64,000 bases of DNA from Prochlorococcus marinus (GTDB lineage Bacteria > Cyanobacteriota > Cyanobacteriia > PCC-6307 > Cyanobiaceae): assembly GCF_001180245.1 (NCBI RefSeq), contig NZ_CVSV01000045.1, forward strand, positions 24,290 to 88,289. Direction: 5' to 3'. The notes under the pieces were generated by a model that did no database searches, was not told where the DNA came from, and saw only the letters and a list, made by a program, of their open reading frames with translations. Made by a program: the position numbers and the translations under genes. Of this stretch, positions 55,042 to 64,000 are shown piece by piece (position 1 is the stretch's first letter; each line of letters begins with the position of its first letter).

Positions 55042-56163
55042 TTAGTTATTTTGTAGATTAGTTATATCAGTTGGTGTTACTTTTAATTTAATAAATTTAT
55101 TTCTACGCTTTAATAATATATTTACTTGTTTATTAATACCATTATTACTTATTTGTTCTATAACGTCTGATGCTGTTTCAATATCTTTATTGCCGACCCT
55201 TATTATAATATCTTCTATCATAATTCCACTCTTTGCTGCTGGACTGTTCGGTACTACATATCCTACTTTTACGACATTATTGTCTCTCTCAGAATTACTT
55301 GCTTCTATTAGGCTAATCCCAATCATAGGATGTATTACTTTTCCATTTTTTATAAGTTGATAGGCAATTTCCTTAGCTTTATTAATTGGGATCGCGAAAC
55401 TTAAACCTGCTCCTGGACCTGATCTTATCAACGTATTAATCCCAATTACTTCTCCCTCGCTATTCAATAGTGGACCTCCAGAATTGCCAGGATTAATAGC
55501 AGCGTCTGTTTGTATTAATTCAAGTTTTTTATCATATATTCCTAATTGAGTGACGTTTCTATTTAGATTACTAATAATACCAAGGGTAACTGTGTTTTCC
55601 AGTCCGAATGGATTCCCAACTGCTATAGCCCAATCACCAACTTTAATCTTTGCAGAATTGCCTAATTTTGCTTTAGGCCAAGGTCCTTTCCCTTCAATCT
55701 TTAGCACAGCTAAATCAGTAAAAAAGTCTTGCCCTATAAGTTTTGCGTCTAATTTTTTGCCATTGGTTAAACCAACAATTACCTTATCTGATCCATTCAC
55801 AACATGGGCATTGGTCATTATAAGTCCATCCGCAAATATAAATCCACTCCCTTGGCTTTGCTCTATCCTTGGCCGATTGTCATTAGGTAAATCTAATCCA
55901 AAAAATCTTTCAAAATATGGGTCTATAAATACTTGAGAATTTTTAGGAAATTTTCTTTTTTTAATATATCTTTGAGTATCAATTGTCACTACAGCTGCAC
56001 CAGTTCTTTCTACAGCTTTAGTTATGAAAGATTTGTTTGAATATAAATTAACTACATTAATTTTTGGTTTACTTAATGGTTGGGATATGACTTTTACAGG
56101 ATATCTAATGCCTACTATTATTAATGAGGCGATTAGAAATAGTTTTTGGATGTTTCTTTTCAA
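55042..56163 (-). CDS. htrA: HtrA/Deg-family serine protease
   Basis: This periplasmic or thylakoid-lumen protein quality control protease has 373 residues with an N-terminal signal or membrane anchor (about 6-20). The trypsin-like domain has the triad H120 (MTNAHVV), D150 (FTDLAVLK) and S228 (NPGNSGGPLL). One PDZ domain (about 275-365) follows. Cyanobacterial HtrA, HhoA and HhoB act under light and oxidative stress. Which paralogue this is cannot be told. Confidence 0.95.
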   Translation of the reverse strand: MKRNIQKLFLIASLIIVGIRYPVKVISQPLSKPKINVVNLYSNKSFITKAVERTGAAVVTIDTQRYIKKRKFPKNSQVFIDPYFERFFGLDLPNDNRPRIEQSQGSGFIFADGLIMTNAHVVNGSDKVIVGLTNGKKLDAKLIGQDFFTDLAVLKIEGKGPWPKAKLGNSAKIKVGDWAIAVGNPFGLENTVTLGIISNLNRNVTQLGIYDKKLELIQTDAAINPGNSGGPLLNSEGEVIGINTLIRSGPGAGLSFAIPINKAKEIAYQLIKNGKVIHPMIGISLIEASNSERDNNVVKVGYVVPNSPAAKSGIMIEDIIIRVGNKDIETASDVIEQISNNGINKQVNILLKRRNKFIKLKVTPTDITNLQNN

Positions 56164-56331
56164 TTTTGATTTTTTATGTTTTTCGAAGAAATTTATACAC
56201 CATAAAAGTGTAATTTAAATATAACTACTAATTAAATTATTTGAATCTAGATAATAATTCATTGACTTAAGCTAAATTTCTTTTTTTCGGGTTATGATAT
56301 TAAAAATATAATTAACTAAATTATAAGTTCA

Positions 56332-56595
56332 ATGACTATTCTATTTCCAATCATATATTCTGCGGCCTTAACTTATTTAGTTTGGAAAGCTTTTAAAGTT
56401 ATGTCTAATGGTTGGGGTATATCCGATAATAAAAATAAACGTTTTAGTACTTCCAGTTTTAAACAAAAAAAGTACACAATACATCCAGAACTTTTAGATA
56501 AATCAGGAAACATAACAGAAGAGGAGTTATTAACGGTAAGATTTTCCAACGACAATGACTCTACATTAGAAGAAAAAGGTTCAACAACTGATTAA
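56332..56595 (+). CDS. DUF2973-like cyanobacterial membrane protein
   Basis: The 87-residue protein starts with one membrane span (ILFPIIYSAALTYLVWKAFKVM). A polar tail holds KKYTIHPELLDKSGNITEEELLTVRF, a pattern of the cyanobacterial DUF2973 family. Its role is unknown. The next gene starts 24 bases on, same strand, so an operon is likely. Confidence 0.68.
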   Translation: MTILFPIIYSAALTYLVWKAFKVMSNGWGISDNKNKRFSTSSFKQKKYTIHPELLDKSGNITEEELLTVRFSNDNDSTLEEKGSTTD

Positions 56596-56619
56596 TCAAA
56601 TTACATCTAAGGAAAAAAA

Positions 56620-57003
56620 TTGGAATTAAGAACAAAAATTGTCTCAGCGGTACTAAGGTCTTTAAAGTTGCCACCAAGGTTTCGTTTAAAAATGGTTAAA
56701 GAGGATCCAGTGAGACTTGAATTAAGTCTTACTCCTTCTTATGGAAAAAATCCAGTTATTGTTGGTATAGTCGAGTCTTTAGACTTAGTAGCGCGAAGAG
56801 ACAGAGAAGGTAGATTACCCAGAGATCTTCAAGGGACTTGGGACTGGACTGTAAGACATGGAAAAGTTAGTACTGGGGGTTGGAATCCTATGTTAAAAGA
56901 GGCATTGCAAACAATGTTTGATACGGGATTGCCAGCTATTGTGTATGAGGAATTAACTGGAGATGAGTATCGACCTGTTGATGGTGTAAGACATGTTAAA
57001 TAA
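56620..57003 (+). CDS. Conserved cyanobacterial hypothetical protein
   Basis: A 127-residue soluble basic protein, starting with TTG at 56620 after a GGAAAAA stretch. It has DREGRLPRDLQGTWDW and a C-terminal EELTGDEYRPVDGVRH. It looks highly conserved in character, and I have no named domain for it. It probably forms an operon with the preceding DUF2973-like gene. Confidence 0.75.
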   Translation: MELRTKIVSAVLRSLKLPPRFRLKMVKEDPVRLELSLTPSYGKNPVIVGIVESLDLVARRDREGRLPRDLQGTWDWTVRHGKVSTGGWNPMLKEALQTMFDTGLPAIVYEELTGDEYRPVDGVRHVK

Positions 57004-57073
57004 ATAATTTATTTATTTATCATAAATTCTTCCTTAAAACGTTAAAATGATTTGATAGATAATCAAGTTAATT

Positions 57074-57220
57074 ATGAATAATGACAATCAACCAAGATTT
57101 GGCTTTGTAAATTTTGCAGAAACTTGGAACGGTCGTATGGCTATGATGGGGATTCTGATTGGTCTTGGTACTGAATTAATAACTGGACAAAGTATTCTTA
57201 GACAAATTGGGATAGGTTAA
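57074..57220 (+). CDS. hli: High-light-inducible protein (Hli), 48 residues
   Basis: A complete 48-residue Hli protein, too short for the ORF calls. It has PRFGFVNFAETWNGRMAMMGIL, the chlorophyll-binding helix with E-x-x-N-G-R, then IGLGTELITGQSILRQIGIG. Such short Hlis bind chlorophyll and carotenoid near photosystem II assembly complexes and give photoprotection. It lies after an AT-rich gap of about 70 bases that should hold a light-responsive promoter. Confidence 0.9.
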   Translation: MNNDNQPRFGFVNFAETWNGRMAMMGILIGLGTELITGQSILRQIGIG

Positions 57221-57224
57221 TATT

Positions 57225-57566
57225 TTACTTTACTTCTTCTGCTTTAACTTCAATTGTACTTTCACTAGGCTTTTTATTAAATTGATTATTCTTACTTATA
57301 CTCTCTAAATCTGCACCACAATTCATGCAGGTTTCGCTTAAACCTAATGATATTGACCCACAATTATTGCATGTATTAATTTTAGATTTATAAGAGTTAA
57401 ACCCTATAAACACTAAAACTAATAATAGTAGAGGAATTAATAATAAAAGAAGTAGGATATTTCCAATAAAGCTAATGAAAAAGTTAAATCCAAAAAGCGA
57501 AATAATGATAAATATGATTAATGAGTAGGTAAGAAGATTTTTATTAGCTTTAAGAAAATAATTCAC
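57225..57566 (-). CDS. Membrane protein with zinc-ribbon tail
   Basis: The 113-residue protein begins with a hydrophobic region (about 12-57; two spans or one long hairpin). The rest is a zinc-ribbon-like segment with cysteines in NTCNNCG and ETCMNCG, two CxxC pairs about 17 apart, and a polar tail. No named family is recognised. It lies upstream of nothing on its strand beyond the hli gene, which is opposite. Confidence 0.65.
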   Translation of the reverse strand: MNYFLKANKNLLTYSLIIFIIISLFGFNFFISFIGNILLLLLLIPLLLLVLVFIGFNSYKSKINTCNNCGSISLGLSETCMNCGADLESISKNNQFNKKPSESTIEVKAEEVK

Positions 57567-57577
57567 CTTAGTTATCC

Positions 57578-58507
57578 TTATCTATAATTTCTTTTTTTAT
57601 TTACTAAAGTCATATTAGCAATTACTACGCTCCAACACTGTCCAAAATATAAAATCACTCCTAATAGCCATACCCACAAAGTAAGTACAAGAAAACCACC
57701 AATAAAACCGTATGCTTGAAATCTTACTCCAAGTGAGAGAATACTTTTACTTACAGCTAGGTTTAAAGTAGTTAGGCCAATTCCAATAAGAAAAGATCCA
57801 GGTAAAAGTGGTTTCAATGGAACTTTTCTACTGGGTAAAAGTGCTTGTAATAAAAGAGCCATTAAAGAAAAGCCAATTAGTGGTATTGCAAACTGACCAA
57901 CTTGTAATAGCGGCAACTTTAATAATAAATTAGAAATAAGATTATTAGATTTTGAAAGATTTTCTAAAACGTTACTTGGGATCATCCTAAGATTTGCACT
58001 AATTTGATCTAGTACCATTAAAAAACCAATAAAGAAAACTATTAAAAAGGCTTCAACTCTATTTCGGAGAAACTTCGAAGCTTGCACTCTCCAAGCAGCA
58101 TTAACTTTTTTAGAAGGAATTTCGTCCTCCCAAAGCCTATCTGACCCTCTTTGAAGAGATAGATATGCATTTCCTGCTGTAAAAATCAAAAACATAGCCC
58201 CAAGAATACCTGCTCCAAAACCCTGATCTATCAAATTAAATAATGTTGTTTCTACTAACTCAACTACTGAAGGAGGTAAAAGCTGAGCAGCAATGGCAAT
58301 TATTTGTTGATCTAATCCTTCTTGTTTTCCTAGGAACCATGAAGCTATTGAAAGAGAAATTAGAAGGATAGGAAAAAATGATTGAAGTGTGTAGTATGCA
58401 AATGCAGCGCTTAAATCAACACAATCAGATTTGCTCCATCGCTCACAAGCTCCCCATAAACTTTTAAGTATCCATGTTGAACTTCTCTGCATATTAATTT
58501 TCTTCAA
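57578..58507 (-). CDS. YihY/BrkB-family membrane protein
   Basis: The 309-residue protein has about six membrane spans and the YihY marks: DLSAAFAYYTLQSFFPILLI near the start, and GFIGGFLVLTLWVWLLGVILYFGQ near the end. Despite an old name (RNase BN), this family is not a nuclease; its role is unknown. It is followed by the zinc-ribbon gene and preceded by the inositol phosphatase-like gene on the same strand. Confidence 0.9.
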   Translation of the reverse strand: MKKINMQRSSTWILKSLWGACERWSKSDCVDLSAAFAYYTLQSFFPILLISLSIASWFLGKQEGLDQQIIAIAAQLLPPSVVELVETTLFNLIDQGFGAGILGAMFLIFTAGNAYLSLQRGSDRLWEDEIPSKKVNAAWRVQASKFLRNRVEAFLIVFFIGFLMVLDQISANLRMIPSNVLENLSKSNNLISNLLLKLPLLQVGQFAIPLIGFSLMALLLQALLPSRKVPLKPLLPGSFLIGIGLTTLNLAVSKSILSLGVRFQAYGFIGGFLVLTLWVWLLGVILYFGQCWSVVIANMTLVNKKRNYR

Positions 58508-58584
58508 ATATTTTATTTATTTACTATTTTTTATTGTATCTGATTAAGAAATTTTTCAAGCAATTTTTTTTATTTATGATGCAT

Positions 58585-59385
58585 CTACTTTTCTAATAAT
58601 AAATTGCCCCATGGCTTTAAAATTTCAACTTTATCTATAGATCTACAAGCAATTAATGGAAAGTTAACATCGCTCAAGTCTTCTCCTGAAACTAAATTTA
58701 AAGGATCTGTTTCCAACCACTCTATAGAGCAATTGAGTTCTTCTAACAACAGCCAGGCTGCTGCAATATCCCAAATCTTAGGGGTTGATTCTATTGCACC
58801 GAAAGTTTGTCCCATCGCTACACTCGTAAGATTTAAACTCGATACACCTAAGAGTCTAATTTTGCCAGGAAATACTGAGTTTGGTTGTTTTTGTAAAATT
58901 TTTATTGATCTACTACATAAAGAAATACATTCACTTCGACGATTATTTTGGCTAGGATCAATTTTCTGGTTATTTAACCAAACCCCTTTACCTTTTATGG
59001 ATACAAACTTTTTTTTCAATGTAGGAATTATAAGAAAAGAAGATTGTGGTTTACCATCAACGAACCTTGCTACTGATATAGACCAGTAAGGAATACCTGC
59101 AGCAAAATTTGTTGTCCCATCAAGTGGATCGACCACCCAATAAGCTTTTGAATTTGGAATTAGTTTATGCCCCTCTTCACTAAGGACGCCCTCACCTGGC
59201 GCTATTGAAGCTAAGCCATCTACGATTGTTTTGTCACTCCATAAATCACAACTTGTTAATAATGATCCATCTGCTTTATTGCTGGCGCTAATATTTCCAA
59301 AATCTTTTGTTTGACGTTGACTAACCAATTCAAATAAATAATCTAATTCACTTAGTTGCTTATTAGTTAAATTTTGTGGGTTCAT
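58585..59385 (-). CDS. Inositol monophosphatase-family phosphatase
   Basis: This Mg-dependent phosphatase of the IMPase/FIG superfamily has about 266 residues. EEGHKL and DPLDGTTNFAAG provide the metal ligands, and KIWDIAAAWLLLEE is the C-terminal motif with its aspartate. Substrates could be inositol phosphates or 3'-phosphonucleotides; sequence does not decide. The frame opens at TTG 59400, overlapping the TolC-like gene, but I prefer the ATG at 59385. Confidence 0.88.
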   Translation of the reverse strand: MNPQNLTNKQLSELDYLFELVSQRQTKDFGNISASNKADGSLLTSCDLWSDKTIVDGLASIAPGEGVLSEEGHKLIPNSKAYWVVDPLDGTTNFAAGIPYWSISVARFVDGKPQSSFLIIPTLKKKFVSIKGKGVWLNNQKIDPSQNNRRSECISLCSRSIKILQKQPNSVFPGKIRLLGVSSLNLTSVAMGQTFGAIESTPKIWDIAAAWLLLEELNCSIEWLETDPLNLVSGEDLSDVNFPLIACRSIDKVEILKPWGNLLLEK

Positions 59386-59387
59386 AT

Positions 59388-60815
59388 TTATATATTGCAA
59401 ATAGAATCTGTATCATTAATTTTAGTATTATTACTACCCAAACAATTTTTACTTGCATCAAGGAAAGTTAATCTTTCTAACTCATCTATATTTAAATTGT
59501 AATTATATTTTGCATTAATATTTTTTGATTTCGCATTACTTAATTCACTTTGCCTAACAAGAACATCTTTTAGAGTTGATATTCCGACATCATATCTAAG
59601 TCTGGCAAGCCTTACAGACTCTTTGCTAGATTCAATTTCTTTAAGAGAAGAAATAATTTTTTCTTCATTTAATTTAAGATTTAAATATGCTTTACTAATA
59701 CTTGTGGTTAAAACATTTTTTAGATTCTCATAAGCATATTTTTCGGCTTCTGCATCTGCTATTTTTGATTTATAAGAGTTCTTATTTTGTCCGCCATCAA
59801 AAATACTCCATGCAAAATTTAGACTTATGGTATTTGTATAATTAGATCCAGATTTTTCAGAGTCGATATTAGTTGCTAGAGAGTCACCTTTTGAAAATGT
59901 ACTAGATAATGAATTACTGATATAGATATTTGGCTTATTTTGAGCTAAAAAGCTATTGGCTTGGCTCTTTTTGATTGATTTTTGAAGAATAAGGTTTTTT
60001 AAGGAAAGATTTTTATCCAAACCTTTTTTAAGATTCTTATTCAATTTATGATTCCAAAACCCTACAAGATTTTGCTCTTTATTAGTTTCGAAATCCCCTT
60101 TAATGTTAAGAATCTCTTTAAGAGAAATTTTATTAATTTTATGTTCTATTTTCTTTTCATTAAGTGATTGTTTATCTCGAGATAATTGAGCTTCTGCTTC
60201 AAGAACCTCAAATTTTGTACCAATTCCAGCATCTAGCTTCGCCTTGGCATTTTCTAAACTCGTAATTGATAAATCAAGTGTGAATTTTTTATTTTGAATA
60301 TCTTGATATGATTTTTTGTATTTGTGATATCTGATTCTTGCTTCTTGAATTAAATCTTTTTTCTTAATCTCATAATTATTTTCTGCAATTTTGTAATTTG
60401 TTTTGGCAATTTTAACTTCAGATCCTCTAAGAGGGTTAATTACATCCCATTTAATGTTAAGGGAGGGATTAGCAGTAAATTGTGATGTTTTTAAAGTAGG
60501 TGAATTGCTATTGTACTTTTTACCTGCGACATATTTTGGTAATCCATTGGCTTGAAAATCTAAGGATGGGTATCTTTTGGCAATTTGACTGGAAAGATTG
60601 AAGCTTGCAGAGGCTACTAAGTTTTGTAATGATTTTAATTCTTGATTATTTAACACAAGTTTTTCTATTTCTTGATAGTTAACAAAAGTAATATTTAATT
60701 TTTCTTCTAAAACACTATCAATGTAATTTTCTGTTTCTCTCGATAGGACGTTAACGCTGTTTAAACCTAGAGTAAGCGGTATTAATAAGATAGGATTTAT
60801 TACTCTTCTAAGCAT
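59388..60815 (-). CDS. TolC-family outer-membrane efflux protein
   Basis: The 475-residue protein opens with a signal peptide (cleavage after about residue 24). It carries two OEP repeats: long helices with DLIQEARIRYHKYKKSY and the second YLNLKLNEEKIISSLKEI, each followed by beta-strand segments, the TolC duplication. It should form the outer-membrane exit duct for an efflux or secretion system. No inner-membrane partner is adjacent, as in many cyanobacteria with one TolC. It lies 3 bases ahead of the phosphatase. Confidence 0.88.
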   Translation of the reverse strand: MLRRVINPILLIPLTLGLNSVNVLSRETENYIDSVLEEKLNITFVNYQEIEKLVLNNQELKSLQNLVASASFNLSSQIAKRYPSLDFQANGLPKYVAGKKYNSNSPTLKTSQFTANPSLNIKWDVINPLRGSEVKIAKTNYKIAENNYEIKKKDLIQEARIRYHKYKKSYQDIQNKKFTLDLSITSLENAKAKLDAGIGTKFEVLEAEAQLSRDKQSLNEKKIEHKINKISLKEILNIKGDFETNKEQNLVGFWNHKLNKNLKKGLDKNLSLKNLILQKSIKKSQANSFLAQNKPNIYISNSLSSTFSKGDSLATNIDSEKSGSNYTNTISLNFAWSIFDGGQNKNSYKSKIADAEAEKYAYENLKNVLTTSISKAYLNLKLNEEKIISSLKEIESSKESVRLARLRYDVGISTLKDVLVRQSELSNAKSKNINAKYNYNLNIDELERLTFLDASKNCLGSNNTKINDTDSICNI

Positions 60816-60840
60816 GTTTTATAGTATTGAAGATATTCGA

Positions 60841-62220
60841 TTAACCAATCAAAGTATTAATAATATCATTTGAATCATCGAGAACGTGAATTTTAGTATT
60901 TAATTGATTTTCAACTTCTTGAATATTTTTATCATCTAAAAATATATCAGTATTAATTTTTAACATGATAGATGGTATGTAAACAGTTTCTCCTAAGTCC
61001 TTATTTTTCAGCCCATAAATAAGATCTTCTCCAGTAAGAAGACCTGTAACAACTTGATCTTGACCCCAATAAATGCTTGGCAAACCATATAAGTTGACTT
61101 TCAAACCATCAATTAAGTTTAATTTCTTAACTGTAGGAATTAGGGCTTCATAAACTAATTTACCAACAATCCAACTAACTTTTTTTGGCTTTTTTACTTT
61201 TTTGGGTAGGTTTTTCGTCTTCTCTCTTAATGTTTCTAGAAAGTTTCTAATAGTTCCCACTCCATTAGATTCTTGTGGCATATTTTCGTAGGTTTTGTAA
61301 CTAGGTAAATTTGTGCCAGCAATTAAATACCATTCGTCAGCTAGCCAACAAAAACGAGTCCCAAGACTATTTTGTAGAGAGGCTTGAATTCTCTCTACTT
61401 GTTTAATAGTTTTAATTGCATATTCTGGGCTTATTGATTTTAATCCATCATTTTCAGGTCTAAATTTTGTAAGTCCTACAGGGACTATTGCAACTGAAAG
61501 TACTGTCTGAGAAGTTGTTTTGTAAAATTCAGAAAGATCTAAAATTGATTTCTCAAGAATATCCCCATCATTTATATCTGGACAAACAACAATTTGAGCA
61601 TGTATTTGAATAGAGTTTTTTTCAAACCACGAAATTTGATCAAGGATTACTCCTGCTGTTTTATTTTTTAATAATTTTTCTCTTGTGACAGGATCAGTAG
61701 CATGAACTGAAACAAAAAGTGGGGATAGTTTTTGCATAGCAATTCTTTCCCAGTCTTCTTTTTTTAAATTGGTAAGAGTTAGATAAGAGCCATATAGGAA
61801 ACTTAATCTATAATCATCATCTTTTATATAAAGGCTTTTTCTTTTGCCACTTGGCTGTTGATCAATAAAACAAAATGGACATCTATTATTGCATTGTTTG
61901 ATTGAATCAAATAATGCATCTTTAAAATTTATACCCAAATTAACGTCTTGATCTTTTTCAATATTTATATTGTGAATTTCATGATTTTTATCTAAAACTG
62001 ATATTTCTAAAATTTCTTCGCTAATTAGAATCTGATAATCAATTAAATCTCTTGGCTTTTTCCCATTAATACTAATAATTGAATCACCAGATTCAAATCC
62101 TATTTCTTGAGCAATGGAATTAGCTTCAACACTTTCAATTTCTGCAGGATTTATTTTATAAGTAATATTAGGAACTAAAAGATCATTGGGATCTTCTGTG
62201 TAATTAATTTCTTGCCACAC
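60841..62220 (-). CDS. DUF512 radical SAM protein with PDZ-like N-terminus
   Basis: The 459-residue protein starts with a PDZ-like domain (IAQEIGFESGDSIISINGKK) and has the radical SAM cluster C-x3-C-x2-C at C110, C114 and C117 (KQCNNRCPFCFID). The C-terminal DUF512 part ends in the LGETVYIPSIML segment. The family is widespread in cyanobacteria and clostridia, and no reaction has been fixed to my knowledge. The start is GTG at 62220. It is followed by the TolC-like gene 25 bases on, same strand. Confidence 0.9.
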   Translation of the reverse strand: MWQEINYTEDPNDLLVPNITYKINPAEIESVEANSIAQEIGFESGDSIISINGKKPRDLIDYQILISEEILEISVLDKNHEIHNINIEKDQDVNLGINFKDALFDSIKQCNNRCPFCFIDQQPSGKRKSLYIKDDDYRLSFLYGSYLTLTNLKKEDWERIAMQKLSPLFVSVHATDPVTREKLLKNKTAGVILDQISWFEKNSIQIHAQIVVCPDINDGDILEKSILDLSEFYKTTSQTVLSVAIVPVGLTKFRPENDGLKSISPEYAIKTIKQVERIQASLQNSLGTRFCWLADEWYLIAGTNLPSYKTYENMPQESNGVGTIRNFLETLREKTKNLPKKVKKPKKVSWIVGKLVYEALIPTVKKLNLIDGLKVNLYGLPSIYWGQDQVVTGLLTGEDLIYGLKNKDLGETVYIPSIMLKINTDIFLDDKNIQEVENQLNTKIHVLDDSNDIINTLIG

Positions 62221-62266
62221 AATTTAAGGCCAAATACTCTTATTTATATTTATTCTAAACTTATAT

Positions 62267-62380
62267 ATGACTCAAAGTGTATTAAATACTTTTAAAAAAC
62301 TAAATATAGGTGTGAAATTATGGGCCTTTAATTTATTAAAATATGGCATTCGCAGTTTTCTAAAACACGATTTAGATTAA
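62267..62380 (+). CDS. Possible small protein, 37 residues
   Basis: An ATG ORF of 37 residues, MTQSVLNTFKKLNIGVK onward, amphipathic and basic, ending KHDLD. It lies between the divergent radical SAM gene and the DUF3120 gene. Composition is plausible, but there is no family or ribosome-site support. It could be chance. Confidence 0.35.
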   Translation: MTQSVLNTFKKLNIGVKLWAFNLLKYGIRSFLKHDLD

Positions 62381-62397
62381 TTAAATAACCTTTTTCA

Positions 62398-63165
62398 TTG
62401 AAAGAATTAATTACAAAAAATTTAGAAGTGAAAGATACATTGAACTATGAATTGCATAACAAAGTTGATGCATACGAAAATAGTTTTTTATCAAATCCTA
62501 TTTCTTTAAGATTGTGGTCTTCTTTTTTTGTAATTTTACCTATTTTTGTTCAAGCCCCTTGGGTTAGATTAGAACCAATAAGTGCTCTTTGTTTTACTTT
62601 TGTTATTCTCATCGTTGCATTTGTTTTAAATCAGAGAGTATCAAAAAAGTGGTTTATTGTAAGTTCATTATTACTTGGTGTATCAGGTAGTTGGCTTGGT
62701 GGATGTTTGTTCTGGGGATGGTTAAGCCCATTTCCTATCCTGCACATACCTGTTGAAGCTGTTGTGCTCCCATTAGCTTTAATAGGCTTTGATACTAATT
62801 GGAAAATAGGTTCAAGTTTTTATATCTCTTCTTTATTTGGAACCGCAGTTACCGACATTACAATATTTTTAATCGGAATGATGGATCAATGGAGGCATGT
62901 AATTACAGCAGATTCTGAAAATGCACCTATAATTCTTCAAAAAACCTCAGAGAGTCTTATCCAAATAAAATCATTATCTATTATTGTTTTTGTTGCTCTT
63001 ATACTTTGGTTTATTTCAAAAGAAATTTTAAATTCTGCCACAATTAATACTACTAGTGGTAAAGCACTCTTAGTTTCTAGTTACGTAATTCAAACGACAT
63101 TAATTGTTGATGGTATTTTTATTGTTTTAGCAATTCTGCAACCAACTCTTAGTGGATTGGTTTAA
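62398..63165 (+). CDS. DUF3120 cyanobacterial membrane protein
   Basis: The 255-residue protein has about seven membrane spans. Features of DUF3120 include VQAPWVRLEPISALCFT and GSWLGGCLFWGWLSPFPILHIPVEAVVLPLALIGF. The role is unknown; the family is conserved in cyanobacteria. The start is TTG at 62398 with no better ATG nearby. The stop overlaps the nadB start by one base (TAATG), which suggests translational coupling. Confidence 0.85.
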   Translation: MKELITKNLEVKDTLNYELHNKVDAYENSFLSNPISLRLWSSFFVILPIFVQAPWVRLEPISALCFTFVILIVAFVLNQRVSKKWFIVSSLLLGVSGSWLGGCLFWGWLSPFPILHIPVEAVVLPLALIGFDTNWKIGSSFYISSLFGTAVTDITIFLIGMMDQWRHVITADSENAPIILQKTSESLIQIKSLSIIVFVALILWFISKEILNSATINTTSGKALLVSSYVIQTTLIVDGIFIVLAILQPTLSGLV

Positions 63166-64000
63166 TGTTAAGACCTCCATTTTCGCAAGAACTGATACCA
63201 ATAAATAATTGGGATGTAATCGTTGTAGGCGCTGGAGCTGCTGGTCTTATGACTTGTCTTGAATTACCCTCAAATTTAAAAGTGCTTCTTTTAAATAGAA
63301 ATACTAGTAAGGTATCTTCCAGTAGATGGGCTCAAGGAGGAATTGCATCTGTTGTTAGAAAAGATGATTCATTTGATCTTCATGCAGAGGACACTTTAAA
63401 AGCAGGAGATGGACTATGTGATTTTCAAGCTGTAGAAATGCTGGTTAAAGAAGCTCCAGGTTGTGTAGATAGGTTGCAGAATTTAGGGATGATTTTTGAT
63501 CAAAATTCTGATCAACTATCTACTACCTTGGAAGCAGCCCATTCACGAAGAAGAGTCTTACATGTTAAAGATCGTACTGGACGAGCATTAGTTGAAGTAC
63601 TAGAAGATCATATTGAGAATCAAAAAAATATTCTTCACTGCAGGGGTGTAAGAGTAACTGAACTTCTCATTGAAAATAAAGAATGTAGAGGAGTTCAGGT
63701 TCTTGATGGAGCAAATTTATATTGGATTAAATCTAGAGCTGTTGTTTTGGCTACAGGTGGGGGTGGGCATTTATTTACAAATACAACAAATCCTGCTCAA
63801 TCTTCTGGTGAAGGGATTGCTCTTGCATGGAACGCAGGAGCTGCTATAGAAGATTTAGAGTTCGTGCAATTTCATCCAACAGCTTTAAAATTTTATGGTG
63901 CACCTTGCTTCTTAATATCTGAGGCACTTAGAGGGGAAGGAGCGATTTTAGTTGATAAAAATGGTGAAAGTCCAGTTAAAAATCTTGAAAATCGTGATCT
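63165..64000 (+). CDS. nadB: L-aspartate oxidase, N-terminal part
   Basis: The first 278 residues are present and the rest runs past the window. NadB oxidises aspartate to iminoaspartate with FAD, first step of NAD synthesis. The FAD motif is VIVVGAGAAGLMT. RWAQGGIASVV, HSRRRVLHVKDRTGRALVE and ATGGGGHLFTNTTNP are diagnostic segments, as is EFVQFHPTALKF. The ATG overlaps the DUF3120 stop. No nadA or nadC is in view. Confidence 0.96.
   Translation, partial: MLRPPFSQELIPINNWDVIVVGAGAAGLMTCLELPSNLKVLLLNRNTSKVSSSRWAQGGIASVVRKDDSFDLHAEDTLKAGDGLCDFQAVEMLVKEAPGCVDRLQNLGMIFDQNSDQLSTTLEAAHSRRRVLHVKDRTGRALVEVLEDHIENQKNILHCRGVRVTELLIENKECRGVQVLDGANLYWIKSRAVVLATGGGGHLFTNTTNPAQSSGEGIALAWNAGAAIEDLEFVQFHPTALKFYGAPCFLISEALRGEGAILVDKNGESPVKNLENRD

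Noticed and set aside
58604..59089. 161-residue antisense ORF in the phosphatase gene
   Set aside because: The phosphatase motifs are on the minus strand; this ORF shows no domain and is a shadow.
1..64000. CRISPR arrays, insertion sequences, integrases
   Set aside because: No regularly spaced repeats, transposase or integrase motifs were seen; the ParA/adhesin segment has no mobility gene.

Overview
The window is a dense, AT-rich stretch of an alpha-cyanobacterial chromosome and reads as high-light-adapted Prochlorococcus. The evidence is direct. There is a permuted two-piece tmRNA whose tag reads ANKIVSFSRQTAPVAA, two short Hli (high-light-inducible) proteins, PsbX, Ycf66, a sufBCDS cluster, a pair of cyanobacterial flavodiiron proteins, and several small proteins of cyanobacterial type. 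Intergenic gaps are short, operons are small, and many convergent genes share bases at their stop codons. Genus is a confident inference. The strain cannot be told from the sequence alone.

Layout. 1-2220: flavodiiron pair (flv3-like, flv1-like). 2340-12113: housekeeping genes alaS, speA, ndk, thiO, gatB, coaE and argJ, in alternating orientation. 12114-14950: a small accessory-looking segment on the minus strand. It holds a ParA-like ATPase overlapping a small membrane protein, a 331-bp non-coding gap, and a YadA-type trimeric autotransporter (signal peptide, 96-bp tandem repeats, beta-barrel anchor) whose frame is broken at an A7 run. 15051-19409: aldo/keto reductase, tmRNA, an RlmL-like methyltransferase, a YqjE/YqjD-like membrane pair, and several small proteins including a LigD phosphoesterase-like one. 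19486-25553: smc, a PRC-barrel protein, an LpxB-like glycosyltransferase, and tRNA-Leu with anticodon AAG. 25814-32357: accC, a YggT protein, psbX, ycf66, an Hli protein, an SbmA/BacA-like ABC exporter, a HIT protein and def. 32438-39525: an S9 peptidase, then sufBCDS with a divergent unknown gene. 39798-47907: a DUF4912 protein, pgm, rarA, a phosphopantetheinyl transferase, prxQ, coaX, cysH and NDH-2. 47957-51896: an SLC13-type permease with KtrB and KtrA. 51902-55036: a ribbon-helix-helix regulator with a probable operator, a Nif11-like peptide, an ABC-F ATPase and small proteins. 55042-64000: HtrA, cyanobacterial conserved genes, an Hli protein, a BrkB-type protein, an inositol-phosphatase-like enzyme, a TolC-like protein, a DUF512 radical SAM protein, a DUF3120 protein and the start of nadB.

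How the genes fit together. Oxygen and redox protection is prominent: flavodiiron proteins, NDH-2, PrxQ, Hli proteins, HtrA and Suf Fe-S assembly. The SLC13-type/KtrB/KtrA operon should handle sodium-linked ion homeostasis in seawater. The least ordinary part is 12.3-14.9 kb, where a surface adhesin sits beside a ParA-like ATPase. The adhesin frame is interrupted at a homopolymer that could be a phase switch, a slippage site, a decay mutation or a base-call error.
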